From Tychonema sp. LEGE 07203 (GTDB lineage Bacteria > Cyanobacteriota > Cyanobacteriia > Cyanobacteriales > Microcoleaceae), in assembly GCF_015207285.1 (NCBI RefSeq), contig NZ_JADEXD010000020.1:1-52633 (forward strand): 52,633 bases of DNA. The letters are read 5' to 3'. Made by a program: the position numbers and the translations under genes. The notes beneath the pieces were generated by a model. It ran no database searches, had not been told where the DNA came from, and was given only the letters and a program-made list of their open reading frames with translations. The first letter of the stretch is position 1. Every line of letters starts with the position of its first letter. This document shows positions 17,656-26,406 of the stretch, piece by piece.

Positions 17656-19464
17656 TTAAGCTGGAAAAATCCGCAGGCGGCGGTTGGGTTCTTCCCCAAA
17701 ACTGTGAGATTTCAGGTGATAGTGTTCCACAAGTTCGTGCTGCATTTTGCGGACGTTGGGAGAACGGGGTAAGAGTTCCACCGGTTGTCCCTTGGGAATC
17801 ACAATTTGCTCGACAGCCAAGCGAGTTTCTTCGAGAGCTTCGAGCTCGTCAGAAGAACCGCTGCGGGCGAATAAGGCAAGGTCTGCCACTTCCGGGGTGC
17901 CGGGGTCGTCCATGTCCAACAAGCGCCGCAAGGCTCTCGCTACGTGGGGAATAGTGCCTGCCTTAATTGTGTGCAGGGGAACTTGGCGAGTTTTGGCCAA
18001 GTGTCTTAATTTTGACTGGTTCCGCACGTTCGATCGCAAAGCCAAAACCACGTCAGCACTTTCAATATCCTTGGTCAACTGCACCGGTAGGTTCAGGGTG
18101 GAAATCACCTGTTCTAGCTGGTGGCGAGCTATGCCGTAAGGATAAACGTGGAGGGGCAAATCTTCGCCGTTAGGGCCGACGTTCTGGGAATAACGTCCCC
18201 GCTGCTGCGGTACTGGTTCTACGGACAGGGATTCTTCGAGGAGTTGCTCGAAATACCGAGTCTCAGGAGCCACCGGCGCGCTGTTAGCTGCTGCGAATTT
18301 CTCGCCTTGAGGGGGCATGGGAACCATTTTGCCGCTACTGCGCCACCCAGAGATGGGTGTGACCGGCCGCATTGCCGATACCGCAGCGGGGCCTTGGCCG
18401 GAAGCTGGCATCCCTGGGAACCGGGCGGGGGGAGCAGCAGAAGAGCGCTCGATAATTACTTCTCCGCTGTCGCTGACGCTTCTGATTTGCTGGGCTGGTT
18501 CGCGTCCCCGCAGCAGAGTGTCGATCGAATCTGAAACTCGCTCGTGGATTACCCAGCGCTGGCGTTCGAGCATTTCGACCGCAATTTCAAAAGTAGGTGG
18601 CGATTTGCGTTCCAAAACTGTCTTTTGAGAACCGCGCCGCCTTGCTTCGTCATCTCCTAGCGTCACCGCTTGGATTCCGCCAATTAAGTCTGCCAGAGTC
18701 GGGTTTTTCATCAAGTTTTCGATCCGGTTCCCGTGGGCGGTACCGACCAATTGCACGCCCCTTTCGGCGATCGTCCGAGCGGCCAAAGCTTCGAGTTCCG
18801 TGCCGATTTCGTCAATCACGATCACTTGCGGCATATGGTTTTCCACTGCTTCGATCATGACTTGGTGCTGGAGTTCGGGACGGGAAACTTGCATTCTGCG
18901 AGCTCTGCCGATCGCCGGGTGCGGGATGTCTCCATCTCCGGCGATTTCGTTGGAGGTGTCGATGATTACCACTCGTTTTTCCAAGTCGTCGGCGAGCACG
19001 CGGGCAATTTCCCGCAGGGCGGTGGTTTTGCCGACTCCGGGGCGGCCGAGCATCAAAATTGACTGACCGGTTTCCACTAAATCGCGGATAATGCCGATCG
19101 TCCCGAACACAGCGCGGCCCACCCTCAATGTCAAGCCGATAATCTCGCCGCTGCGGTTGCGAATGGCGCTAATTCGGTGCAGGGTTTGCTCGATACCGGC
19201 TCGGTTGTCGCCGCCGAAGCTGCCGACTCGATCGATGCAATAGTTGAGGTCTGCTTTGGAAATCGGTGTTTGGGAAAGATGTTCGGCCGAGGATGGAAAA
19301 CGAGCTTCTGGTCGGCGGCCCAAATCCATCACAATCTCAATGAGATTGTTGCGCTGCGGGTGCTGCTCTAGGGGCTGCCGGATCTCATCTGGAACGATGT
19401 CTAATAATCTGTTGAGGTCGTCTGTAATCTGCATTCGCCTCGGTGTGTTCGGTGACGTTTTCAA
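17656..19464 (-). CDS. Ycf45-type AAA ATPase with C-terminal R3H domain
   Basis: The 602-residue protein has Walker [10 protein letters not shown] at residues 140-148, a Walker B strand [10 protein letters not shown], and a SpoIIIAA-like ATPase core to about residue 310. A variable linker follows, and then a C-terminal R3H-type end ([24 protein letters not shown]), which binds single-stranded nucleic acid in other proteins. The family is conserved in cyanobacteria and in some plastid genomes (ycf45); its function is not settled. An alternative start is Met11 (MQITDDLN). It is upstream of cheR and followed at its 5' side by ldpA, separated by heptamer repeats. Confidence 0.85.
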   Translation of the reverse strand: MKTSPNTPRRMQITDDLNRLLDIVPDEIRQPLEQHPQRNNLIEIVMDLGRRPEARFPSSAEHLSQTPISKADLNYCIDRVGSFGGDNRAGIEQTLHRISAIRNRSGEIIGLTLRVGRAVFGTIGIIRDLVETGQSILMLGRPGVGKTTALREIARVLADDLEKRVVIIDTSNEIAGDGDIPHPAIGRARRMQVSRPELQHQVMIEAVENHMPQVIVIDEIGTELEALAARTIAERGVQLVGTAHGNRIENLMKNPTLADLIGGIQAVTLGDDEARRRGSQKTVLERKSPPTFEIAVEMLERQRWVIHERVSDSIDTLLRGREPAQQIRSVSDSGEVIIERSSAAPPARFPGMPASGQGPAAVSAMRPVTPISGWRSSGKMVPMPPQGEKFAAANSAPVAPETRYFEQLLEESLSVEPVPQQRGRYSQNVGPNGEDLPLHVYPYGIARHQLEQVISTLNLPVQLTKDIESADVVLALRSNVRNQSKLRHLAKTRQVPLHTIKAGTIPHVARALRRLLDMDDPGTPEVADLALFARSGSSDELEALEETRLAVEQIVIPKGQPVELLPRSPNVRKMQHELVEHYHLKSHSFGEEPNRRLRIFPA

Positions 19465-19475
19465 CTTTTTAGTCA

Positions 19476-19563
19476 GTTAACTGTTAACTGTTAACTGTTA
19501 ACTGTTGTTGGAATTAACTACTAACTAACAACTAACAACTAACAACTAACAACTAACAACTGA
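19476..19563. repeat. Two facing heptamer arrays
   Basis: Four GTTAACT units (19476-19503) are followed by units of TAACTAA and CAACTAA (about 19515-19563). They lie 12 bases upstream of the Ycf45-type start codon and are followed by a GGGCGGGCACTCACAGG word. They lie between ldpA and the Ycf45-type gene. Confidence 0.8.
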
Positions 19564-19608
19564 GAGGGCGGGCACTCACAGGCACCGCCCCTACCAACTA
19601 ACAACTGA

Positions 19609-20760
19609 CTAATGACTTTTGATCTGGGAAACTAGAGAACGAGCTAAACTCACGGCCTCCGAGAGAAGTTCTGGGACGGCTTCGAGTTGATTCAACCGAG
19701 GTGTTGGAACTTCGGCTGCGCTGTGAGCGGCTGCCACCGGAACGGCATAAGCTCGATCGCTCTGCATTGTGTCTAATTGTTCTAAAATTGGCGATAGTAA
19801 AACCCTGGCATAACTGCCATAAGCTATACCTGCAATGTGCGGGCGATCGGGAATTGACAAATTTTTCCGGCACTCCCTCATCAGTCCGCCGGCTCTGAGC
19901 TTGCTGACAGTGCGATCGTTAGTGCCTCCTGCAAGTTGCACGAATCCCGGCAACTGGGCAGCCAAAACTTTTTGACCGAGTTTGACCGCAGCTCTAGTAG
20001 TTCCTGTTCCGATATCTCCGCTCATTGGCCGACCGTCGGTTTGCCAAATTAGGGGACAAGGAAGCGGGGAAATTATTTGATAAAGTGTCCGCAAATAGTC
20101 AATCAAATTGTCTCCATCGGGGCAACTAATTGCTATTAACTTGAGTCGATCGACCCAGGGAGCTATGCTCGACCAAAGTCGCGCAAAATCTGCCTCTCTG
20201 CCTACTTGCGTGTGGATTTCTAGGGCGTCCGCACCGGATTGCAAAATTAAAGGTGCGATCGCAGCGGGAGCAGACACGTAAGAACGAGTATAGATTAATT
20301 GGCTCGGACAAACTGGCAGACAGCGACCGCAGCCGTAGCACTGCCGGTCTATCACCCCGGAAAAACCCTCAACAGCTTCCTGAAAAACTATTGCCGAGGC
20401 CGGACATATTTTTTCGCACGGCCGCCAGCAGTCCGGCGGACAATCGGCTGGGTTGAATTCGGCCTTGCGAAAATGCGGGTCTTCCCCATCGTTTAAACTC
20501 ACCATCAGCCAGGGCAACCCTTTCCCGCCAAACCTGGAGTTTTGAGTTCTTGCCTGTAATTCGCCGGCAACTTGTAGGCCTTCTTTCGCTGCTGCGACGG
20601 CGGCGGGATCTGCCGCGACATCAATACAGTCAGCGCCTGCTAAGGTGTAAGCCAAGGTGAGATTCCGAACAGCAGGCAGGTGTTGAAAGCTTGCCCCACA
20701 GATCAGCTTGAACCAGTGGCCGCCTTTTAATGAGTTTAGGGGATGATAATGTTCTGTCAC
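19609..20760 (-). CDS. ldpA: LdpA, iron-sulfur protein of the circadian input
   Basis: The 383-residue protein carries two ferredoxin-like cysteine groups: CPPDCWRPCEKICP and CYGCGRCLPVCP, at about residues 109-155, which can hold [4Fe-4S] clusters. The N-terminal part (LKGGHWFKLICGASFQHLPAVRNL) and the long C-terminal domain fit the LdpA family, which in Synechococcus senses redox state and modulates the circadian period. The second half resembles a TIM-barrel-like region without a recognised catalytic motif. It lies on the same strand as the Ycf45-type gene, 144 bases upstream, so they may be cotranscribed. Confidence 0.9.
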   Translation of the reverse strand: MTEHYHPLNSLKGGHWFKLICGASFQHLPAVRNLTLAYTLAGADCIDVAADPAAVAAAKEGLQVAGELQARTQNSRFGGKGLPWLMVSLNDGEDPHFRKAEFNPADCPPDCWRPCEKICPASAIVFQEAVEGFSGVIDRQCYGCGRCLPVCPSQLIYTRSYVSAPAAIAPLILQSGADALEIHTQVGREADFARLWSSIAPWVDRLKLIAISCPDGDNLIDYLRTLYQIISPLPCPLIWQTDGRPMSGDIGTGTTRAAVKLGQKVLAAQLPGFVQLAGGTNDRTVSKLRAGGLMRECRKNLSIPDRPHIAGIAYGSYARVLLSPILEQLDTMQSDRAYAVPVAAAHSAAEVPTPRLNQLEAVPELLSEAVSLARSLVSQIKSH

Positions 20761-21596
20761 CCTTATATGTTAATCCTTCCGGCTAAAAATTACTATGTGA
20801 AAATTTGTACAGAGTTTTCCGACTCAGGCAGATACAAGTATCAAAACGCTACCAATAGGAGCGGCAGTTGGGGGGTCAGCCCCAGATGTGGAGTATCGAC
20901 CATGACTTTTTTAGCAATCTAATTGTTTTAAGAGTTTTTCTTGCGGGTGCGATTTTTAATTTTTGGCTGAGGTTTTAATTGCAGGCAGACTTGTAATAAT
21001 ATCATTTATTAGCGGTCGGTGCAAGAAAAAAGCCGGCTATTATTGCAGAATTGAGAGTTTTGGACTCTGAATTTGATAAAATGTAAATTGTGACCGTCTG
21101 GGAAGCCGTCTCCTCAACCAGATAGAGTTCAGCATCCCAGTTATGATTTTCCTGGATATCTGAGCGGAAGCTATTAAATAGTTGAGTCGCAAAATATACA
21201 GGTATGACTTGAGGGCGCAATGAAACAAAACAAAGCAACGGCAAAAGTTTTGGTAATTTTACATTTTGTTGCGCGGTGAGGTTGATTCGCGCCTACCTAA
21301 CTTGTCCTAGAAAGTGTCTTCCGCAGCCAAAGGTGAACTTTCATCATAGAAGGGGCTATCTGCAGGGAGCATGAACGTCCATTTGGCGATCGGCGTTTCC
21401 ATAACATAAATAGCAGTTATTGAACTTGGTTGTGCTTCGGCAAAATGTGCCGCATCGTACCAAAATGCTGCAACGTTACTTGTGTCCGCAGCGCAAAAAT
21501 ATAGATAAATCTGCAAAAATATAGAAACGCGATCGCCCGCGCCTCTATAATTACCAAAAGTTAAAATTCGACATCAAAGTTTTGACAAAACTTTGA
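20761..21596. other. 836-base region without a supported gene
   Basis: Two short open frames (about 21002-21244 and 21307-21516, minus strand) lack recognisable domains, good starts or codon character, and I do not call them genes. A near-perfect palindrome (21574-21596) closes the region next to the ccmK stop codon. Confidence 0.45.
21574..21596. terminator. Perfect 23-base palindrome directly after the ccmK stop
   Basis: The sequence TCAAAGTTTTG-A-CAAAACTTTGA has 11-base arms around one base and ends at the base next to the ccmK stop codon (21597-21599). It may end or stabilise the ccmK transcript, although no T-run follows, or it may be a protein-binding dyad. Confidence 0.4.
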
Positions 21597-21905
21597 CTAC
21601 ATTCGGAACTGTTCGACTTCGGGAGTATAGCCGATCGGCAAAATGTAATCGAGATTCTCGTGGGGACGAGCAATGATGTGATACGATAGCAACTTTCCGC
21701 CATCGACCTTTTTAACTGATTCAATTCCAGCAGCAACGGCTGCTTGCACTTCAGAAACATCTCCTCGAACTATAATTGTCCAGTAGGCGCGGGTTATCTT
21801 TTCATAACGAACTAAAGTAACTCGGGCTGCTTTCACCATTGAGTCTGCAACTTCTACGGCGGCGGGAAATCCTAAGACTTCAACCATTCCAACTGCAACA
21901 CCCAT
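21597..21905 (-). CDS. ccmK: Carboxysome shell hexamer protein CcmK
   Basis: The 102-residue single BMC domain protein has the family signatures [24 protein letters not shown] and [19 protein letters not shown], plus the edge lysine region. It forms the hexagonal facets of the beta-carboxysome shell. The pore loop at residues 36-40 reads KITRA where the main CcmK1/CcmK2 proteins have KIGSG, so the pore would differ in size and charge. No other ccm gene is adjacent, so this is a satellite copy. The sequence looks closer to CcmK1/K2 than to CcmK3/K4. TAGGAGAAAG upstream of the ATG is a good ribosome binding site. Confidence 0.93.
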   Translation of the reverse strand: MGVAVGMVEVLGFPAAVEVADSMVKAARVTLVRYEKITRAYWTIIVRGDVSEVQAAVAAGIESVKKVDGGKLLSYHIIARPHENLDYILPIGYTPEVEQFRM

Positions 21906-22124
21906 TACAACTTTCTCCTAAATTTCACAAGATATCTGAGATTCATTGTATGTGAAAGTGTTGACAGAAAATGGTTCGGATGATTTCGGTCGGCTAGAAA
22001 CCCGGATCGCGATCGTCCGCGAGCGAACTGTACAATATTCCGGAGCGGAGACAGCACTACCCAAAAAAATGCTTTTTACAAAAATAAAAATGAAATGCTC
22101 CCTCTAACTGGATTTGATATGACT

Positions 22125-22180
22125 GACAACAGTCAACTGACAACAGTCAACTGACAACAGTCAACTGACAACAGTCAACT
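22125..22180. repeat. Eight-unit heptamer array after the DUF3067 gene
   Basis: GACAACA and GTCAACT alternate four times, giving a 14-base period. It ends 7 bases before the DUF3067 stop codon (minus-strand gene). Just before it is an isolated CTGGATTTGATAT (22108-22120), which looks like a solo end of the ATATC...GATAT element. Confidence 0.8.
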
Positions 22181-22187
22181 ACCAGAT

Positions 22188-22505
22188 TCAAAACTCGTCA
22201 AGCAACCACTCCGAGGCTCTTTCACCCAAATCTAGGGGAACGCTGACAGCTTTGCCCAAGCGCGGGCGATCGCGAGTGCTGGCAATATACTCTCTCACCT
22301 GTTCCGTGCTGCCCCAGCCGTTGAGGTAATTCGCCACCGCGTCCAAATGCTCGAAATAATCATCCTCCGTCATCGGAAAAGACGCCTGTTCCAAATATTT
22401 CCACATCACCTGCACAAAAATCTTGCCCCGCGTCCGCCGCAATCTGATATCGTAAGATTTTCCCCATTTTTCTAGCAATAGCTCGTGTAAATCCTGGCCC
22501 GTCAT
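22188..22505 (-). CDS. DUF3067 family protein
   Basis: The 105-residue soluble protein has a recognisable family signature: GQDLHELLLEKWGKSYDIR, then VMWKYLEQASFP and DYFEHLDAVANYLNGWG. The family is conserved in cyanobacteria and plants with no enzymatic motif. It is divergent from petC, with 206 bases between the start codons, so the two may share regulation. A role in photosynthetic electron-transfer maintenance is a guess from position. Confidence 0.75.
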   Translation of the reverse strand: MTGQDLHELLLEKWGKSYDIRLRRTRGKIFVQVMWKYLEQASFPMTEDDYFEHLDAVANYLNGWGSTEQVREYIASTRDRPRLGKAVSVPLDLGERASEWLLDEF

Positions 22506-22711
22506 GGTTGCTCCTGAGTTAATCCATTAAACAATAAAGACAAAGTTCAAAAAATGTAATAATACTCTAATAAAGGCTGGAAGGCGCATTCTTAAAAGGA
22601 ATTTTCGCTGCCTTAAATTTGTGCGAGCAGATGGCCGGCGATTAGCTGAGTTTGTCTGCACGCACAGGTTCCCTAACAAACAAACGTAACTTAAAACCGT
22701 AAAGGCAGGTC

Positions 22712-23254
22712 ATGGCTCAAACTTCTGCTGGAAATCCCGATGTCCCCGATATGGGACGCCGCCAATTTATGAATTTGCTGACGTTCGGTACAGTCACAGG
22801 TGTGGCACTGGGCGCACTCTATCCCGTTGTTCAGTATTTTGTTCCTCCGTCGAGCGGGGCCGCAGGTGGCGGTGTCACCGCTAAAGACGCCTTGGGTAAC
22901 GACATCATCGTTAGCGAATATTTGGCTTCGCACCCGGCGGGCGATCGCACTTTAGCCCAAGGTCTCAAAGGCGACCCCACCTATCTGGTGGTGGAAGAAG
23001 ACTTATCTCTGGCCGAATACGGCATCAATGCAGTCTGCACCCACTTGGGTTGCGTCGTGCCTTGGAATGTTAGCGAAAACAAGTTTATCTGTCCTTGCCA
23101 CGGTTCTCAATACAATAGTGAGGGCAAAGTGGTCCGCGGCCCCGCGCCTTTGTCTCTGGCCCTGGCCCACGCCACTGTCGCAGATGACAAGATTGCTTTT
23201 ACCCCTTGGAAAGAAACAGATTTCCGCACCGGGGAAGCACCTTGGTGGTCATAG
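22712..23254 (+). CDS. petC: Rieske iron-sulfur protein of cytochrome b6f
   Basis: The 180-residue protein carries the Rieske [2Fe-2S] ligands Cys109, His111, Cys127 and His130 (motifs CTHLGC and CPCHGS), with the disulfide pair Cys114 and Cys129. The N-terminus has a twin-arginine-like RRQFMN and a membrane anchor (about residues 21-45). It transfers electrons from plastoquinol to cytochrome f in the thylakoid lumen. It is followed by petA on the same strand with 226 bases of repeat-rich DNA between them; together they form the standard petCA pair. Confidence 0.98.
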   Translation: MAQTSAGNPDVPDMGRRQFMNLLTFGTVTGVALGALYPVVQYFVPPSSGAAGGGVTAKDALGNDIIVSEYLASHPAGDRTLAQGLKGDPTYLVVEEDLSLAEYGINAVCTHLGCVVPWNVSENKFICPCHGSQYNSEGKVVRGPAPLSLALAHATVADDKIAFTPWKETDFRTGEAPWWS

Positions 23255-23257
23255 TTA

Positions 23258-23450
23258 TTGGTTAGTAGTTAGTGGTTAGTGGTTAGTAGTTAGTGGTTAG
23301 TGGTTAGTAGTTAGTAGTTAGTGGTTAGTAGTTTCTAATAACAAATAACCAATAACAAATAACCAATAACAAATAACCAATAACAAATAACCAATAACCA
23401 ATGACTAATGACCAATGACCAATGACCAATGACCAATGACTAATGACTAA
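23258..23450. repeat. Compound heptamer arrays within petC-petA
   Basis: The left block uses GGTTAGT/AGTTAGT, the middle block ATAACAA/ATAACCA, and the right block ATGACCA/ATGACTA. Unit boundaries keep the 7-base phase within blocks. It fills almost the whole gap between petC's stop and petA, so it is likely transcribed in the bicistronic mRNA. Confidence 0.85.
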
Positions 23451-23480
23451 ATTGTTAGACCTTTGAGATTGAATACTCTG

Positions 23481-24470
23481 ATGCCACAAACTAATTTATC
23501 TGCGATATTTCGCCGCAGTGCCAGGACGATCGCCAAAACTGCTTTAATTGCGATCGCCGCCGCCGGATTTTTTCTCACCAGCGACATCGCACTTCCCCAA
23601 GCAGCATTTGCTTACCCTTTCTGGGCCCAGGAAACAGCACCCGCTACTCCCCGCGAAGCCACGGGTCGCATTGTTTGTGCTAACTGTCACCTCGGTGCAA
23701 AACCGACAGAAGTTGAAGTACCGCAATCTGTTTTGCCTGACACAGTTTTTGAAGCTATTGTCAAAGTTCCCTACGATACTAACGTGCAGCAAGTTGTCGG
23801 CGACGGCAGCAAAGGCGGCTTGAACGTAGGTGCAGTTGTGATGTTGCCCGAAGGTTTCAAAATTGCTCCGGCTGACAGAATTCCCGAAGAAATGAAGGAA
23901 AAAGTCGGCGGTCTTTACTTCCAACCTTACAGCGAAACCCAAGAAAATATTATTTTAGTGGGCCCGCTGCCAGGTGAACAATACAAAGAATTGGTATTCC
24001 CAGTTCTGTCGCCAAATCCCGAAACAGACAAGTCCGTTCACTACGGCAAATACCTAATTTATGTCGGCGGCAACCGGGGTCGCGGCCAGCTTTATCCTAC
24101 TGGCGCTAAGACCAACAATGCTGTTTATAATGCTTCGGTAGCTGGCACTATTTCTCAAATTACCACACTTGAAGATGGTGGTTTTGAAGTGACAATCCAA
24201 CCAGCAGAAGGTGCAGCGGTTGTTGATGCAATTCCTGCTGGCCCAGAACTGATTGTTACCGAAGGACAAACAGTGGCAGCCGACGAAATTTTGACGAACA
24301 ATCCTAGTGTGGGCGGCTTCGGTCAAAAAGACGTGGAAATTGTGCTGCAAAGTGCAGGTCGAGTTAAGGGATTGATGGCTTTCGTGGCTATAACCATGCT
24401 GGCTCAAATCATGCTGGTTCTCAAGAAGAAACAGATCGAAAAAGTTCAAGCTGCTGAAATGAATTTCTAA
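23481..24470 (+). CDS. petA: Cytochrome f
   Basis: The protein has a cleaved N-terminal signal peptide ending before [10 protein letters not shown], whose Tyr amine serves as axial heme ligand in the mature protein. The heme motif CANCH follows. A large lumenal domain and a C-terminal membrane anchor ([17 protein letters not shown]) complete it; the C-terminus [15 protein letters not shown] is canonical. I chose the ATG at 23481, giving 329 residues; an in-frame TTG at 23463 would add six residues. It accepts electrons from the Rieske protein and passes them to plastocyanin or cytochrome c6. Confidence 0.97.
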   Translation: MPQTNLSAIFRRSARTIAKTALIAIAAAGFFLTSDIALPQAAFAYPFWAQETAPATPREATGRIVCANCHLGAKPTEVEVPQSVLPDTVFEAIVKVPYDTNVQQVVGDGSKGGLNVGAVVMLPEGFKIAPADRIPEEMKEKVGGLYFQPYSETQENIILVGPLPGEQYKELVFPVLSPNPETDKSVHYGKYLIYVGGNRGRGQLYPTGAKTNNAVYNASVAGTISQITTLEDGGFEVTIQPAEGAAVVDAIPAGPELIVTEGQTVAADEILTNNPSVGGFGQKDVEIVLQSAGRVKGLMAFVAITMLAQIMLVLKKKQIEKVQAAEMNF

Positions 24471-24777
24471 GCGGGACTTTAATTATTTGGGTAAGGTACT
24501 CCCTCATTAGTGTCAACTTAACCTGTTATGTAGTCGCAGACTACGGTCTGATGATTAAGGCCTAGCTCCCCCCCTCAACCCCCGCCGGAGGGGGAAGAGT
24601 CTTCTCAAAGTCCCCCGACTATCCGGGGGATGCGAGGGGGATCGGGACTTCGATACAAACTGATCCAAAAGTTTTGAGGCGATTGTTGATACTAATGGTG
24701 CTCTGTACACACCCAACTATTAGGTAAGTAGGGCGGGGAATACCCGCCTTATTCTTTGATAAATAACAAGTAAAATA
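24471..24777. other. Region after petA with C/G-rich inverted repeats
   Basis: At 24566-24660 are CCCCC/GGGGG rich words (CCTCAACCCCCGCCGGAGGGGG and TCCCCCGACTATCCGGGGGA) of the common intergenic hairpin type. At 24732-24748 GGCGGG-GAATA-CCCGCC is a short stem. No gene is seen. Confidence 0.45.
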
Positions 24778-25629
24778 ATGTCAATTGATGAGAAAAAAAT
24801 TCAGGTAGGCCCGCTGGAATGGTTTTATCGGGAAACAAATCCTGTTAACGAAAGTGACAAACCGCCAGTGCTGCTGCTGCACGGTTTGCCGTCCCAAAGC
24901 TTTACCTGGACTGCAATCATGCCGGATTTGGCGGCAAGCGGATTTCGCTCCGTAGCGCCGGATTGGGTGGGCTGCGGGCGATCGGCAAAACCAGACAAGC
25001 GCGACTTTGCCTACACGCCGGATGCTTTTGTCACCGCCCTGGCCGGCTTGATTCAAAGTCTAGAAATAGACCGATTTTCCCTGGTTGTTCAAGGATTTTT
25101 AGCTTCGGCAGGCATTCAATACGCTTTGCGAAATCCCGATCGAATAGATCGTTTAGCAGTCATCAATACACCAGTTTCAGGAAATATAAAATTGCCTTGG
25201 AAAATGCAGCAGTTGGGACTGCCTTTTATTGGCGACATGATGACGCAAGACCCGCTTTTGGTGGACAGAACCCTCGAAGGCGGCTGCGGCAAAATCATAT
25301 CAGACAGCGATTTAGATGTTTACCGCCGCCCGTTTCTCAAAAGTTCGGATGCGGGGCGATCGCTAATGAATACAGTCCGCAACATTCAATTACCCCAGTC
25401 AATGGCAGAAATTGAATCCGGCTGGCAAGGATGGACGCGCCCAACTTTATTTGTGTGGGGTTTGACCGACCCTTGGCTGAGTGTTGAACCCGCTAAAAAG
25501 TTAGTCAGTTCCCTGAAAAATGCCGAGTTAGTCACACTAGAACAAGCGGGGCATTACCCTCAAGAACATTGGTCAGAAAAAGTTGGCGAGGCTGTGATAA
25601 CTTTTCTGCGCCGTCAGGAGGTAAAATGA
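24778..25629 (+). CDS. Alpha/beta-hydrolase fold protein lacking the standard nucleophile
   Basis: The 283-residue protein has the fold's oxyanion motif HGLPSQSFTW and later Asp (GLTDPWL) and His (AGHYPQEHW) positions. The nucleophile elbow reads VVQGFLAS: the position normally holding Ser, Asp or Cys is Gly106. It may therefore be a non-catalytic family member, or use another residue. Similar elbows occur in a cyanobacterial subfamily as far as I recall, so this is probably not a sequencing error. It precedes psbQ by about 80 bases on the same strand. Confidence 0.85.
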   Translation: MSIDEKKIQVGPLEWFYRETNPVNESDKPPVLLLHGLPSQSFTWTAIMPDLAASGFRSVAPDWVGCGRSAKPDKRDFAYTPDAFVTALAGLIQSLEIDRFSLVVQGFLASAGIQYALRNPDRIDRLAVINTPVSGNIKLPWKMQQLGLPFIGDMMTQDPLLVDRTLEGGCGKIISDSDLDVYRRPFLKSSDAGRSLMNTVRNIQLPQSMAEIESGWQGWTRPTLFVWGLTDPWLSVEPAKKLVSSLKNAELVTLEQAGHYPQEHWSEKVGEAVITFLRRQEVK

Positions 25630-25708
25630 TATTTTGTACCTCAATCTCGGTGCTAAGCGGTGCCAAAAGTGCCCGCCCGCAACGAGAAATCTAGAATCTA
25701 AAATAACT

Positions 25709-26152
25709 ATGACTCGTCCCCGTTCATTTTTGGCCTTGATGATGGCGTGTTTGATGGCATTTCTGGTTAGTTGCAGCAGTGTGGAAGCAAAAGTTCCCAC
25801 GACTTACACAGACGCCCAGATCCAGCAAATTCAGCGCTATGTTCCTACCCTGACCGAGTTCCGATCGCGCATGGATACCCTAGGAAACCTAATTCAAAAC
25901 AGAAATTGGGTTGATACCAGAACTTACATTCACGGGCCTCTCGGCGACTTGCGAAACACCCTGAAATCCGTGTCTGGCACTTTGTTACCCAAATCTCAAC
26001 AACAAGCTGTTGATTTGACAAAGAGTTTGTTTGCTGATTTGGTAAACATTGACAATGCTGCTAAAGCGAATGACTATGCGAAAGTTACGGCTAGTTATCA
26101 AACAGCGGTGAATCATTTCGATAATTTCTTGCAGCTAATTCCTAAATCCTAA
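25709..26152 (+). CDS. psbQ: Photosystem II lipoprotein PsbQ
   Basis: The 147-residue protein starts at the ATG at 25709. A longer frame from 25634 exists, but its first 25 residues do not look like a signal peptide. The signal peptide ends in the lipobox LVSC (Cys22). The rest forms a four-helix bundle (TYTDAQIQQIQRYVPTLTEFRSRM, and the C-terminal FDNFLQLIPKS). PsbQ stabilises the oxygen-evolving complex on the lumenal side. Confidence 0.9.
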   Translation: MTRPRSFLALMMACLMAFLVSCSSVEAKVPTTYTDAQIQQIQRYVPTLTEFRSRMDTLGNLIQNRNWVDTRTYIHGPLGDLRNTLKSVSGTLLPKSQQQAVDLTKSLFADLVNIDNAAKANDYAKVTASYQTAVNHFDNFLQLIPKS

Positions 26153-26160
26153 TCGCTTGA

Positions 26161-26278
26161 GATAAGACGGCGGTTTCAAGCGCGCCTGCACACAGAAAGT
26201 CCACTCGATTGCGCTGTAAAGAAAAAAAAGATAACACGGCGGTTTAAAGCGCGTCTGCACACAGAAAGTCCACTCGCC
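26161..26278. repeat. Direct repeat of about 49 bases, period 69
   Basis: Copy A at 26161-26209 and copy B at 26230-26278 share GCACACAGAAAGTCCACTCG and flanking words such as ACGGCGGTTT. A third fragment, GCGGTTTCAACCGCCCGG, occurs near 26356. The region follows psbQ. Short frames across it are not supported as genes. Confidence 0.7.
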
Positions 26279-26406
26279 TGCGGACTGAAGAACACAAAGT
26301 AATTTTAACAGTCCGTTCTTCAACCCGCTTTGGTGGCGTAAAAGTTGGTAGAGACGCGGTTTCAACCGCCCGGTCTTCTTCTATAAAATAGAAAATATAA
26401 AATTGA

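Noticed and set aside
21002..21516. Two small minus-strand frames upstream of nothing
   Set aside because: One starts at TTG, neither has a ribosome binding site or known domain, and neither fits the gene order.
26135..26365. A 76-codon frame with repeated LLCVLQSA/FCVQ words
   Set aside because: It is produced by the direct repeat at 26161-26278.
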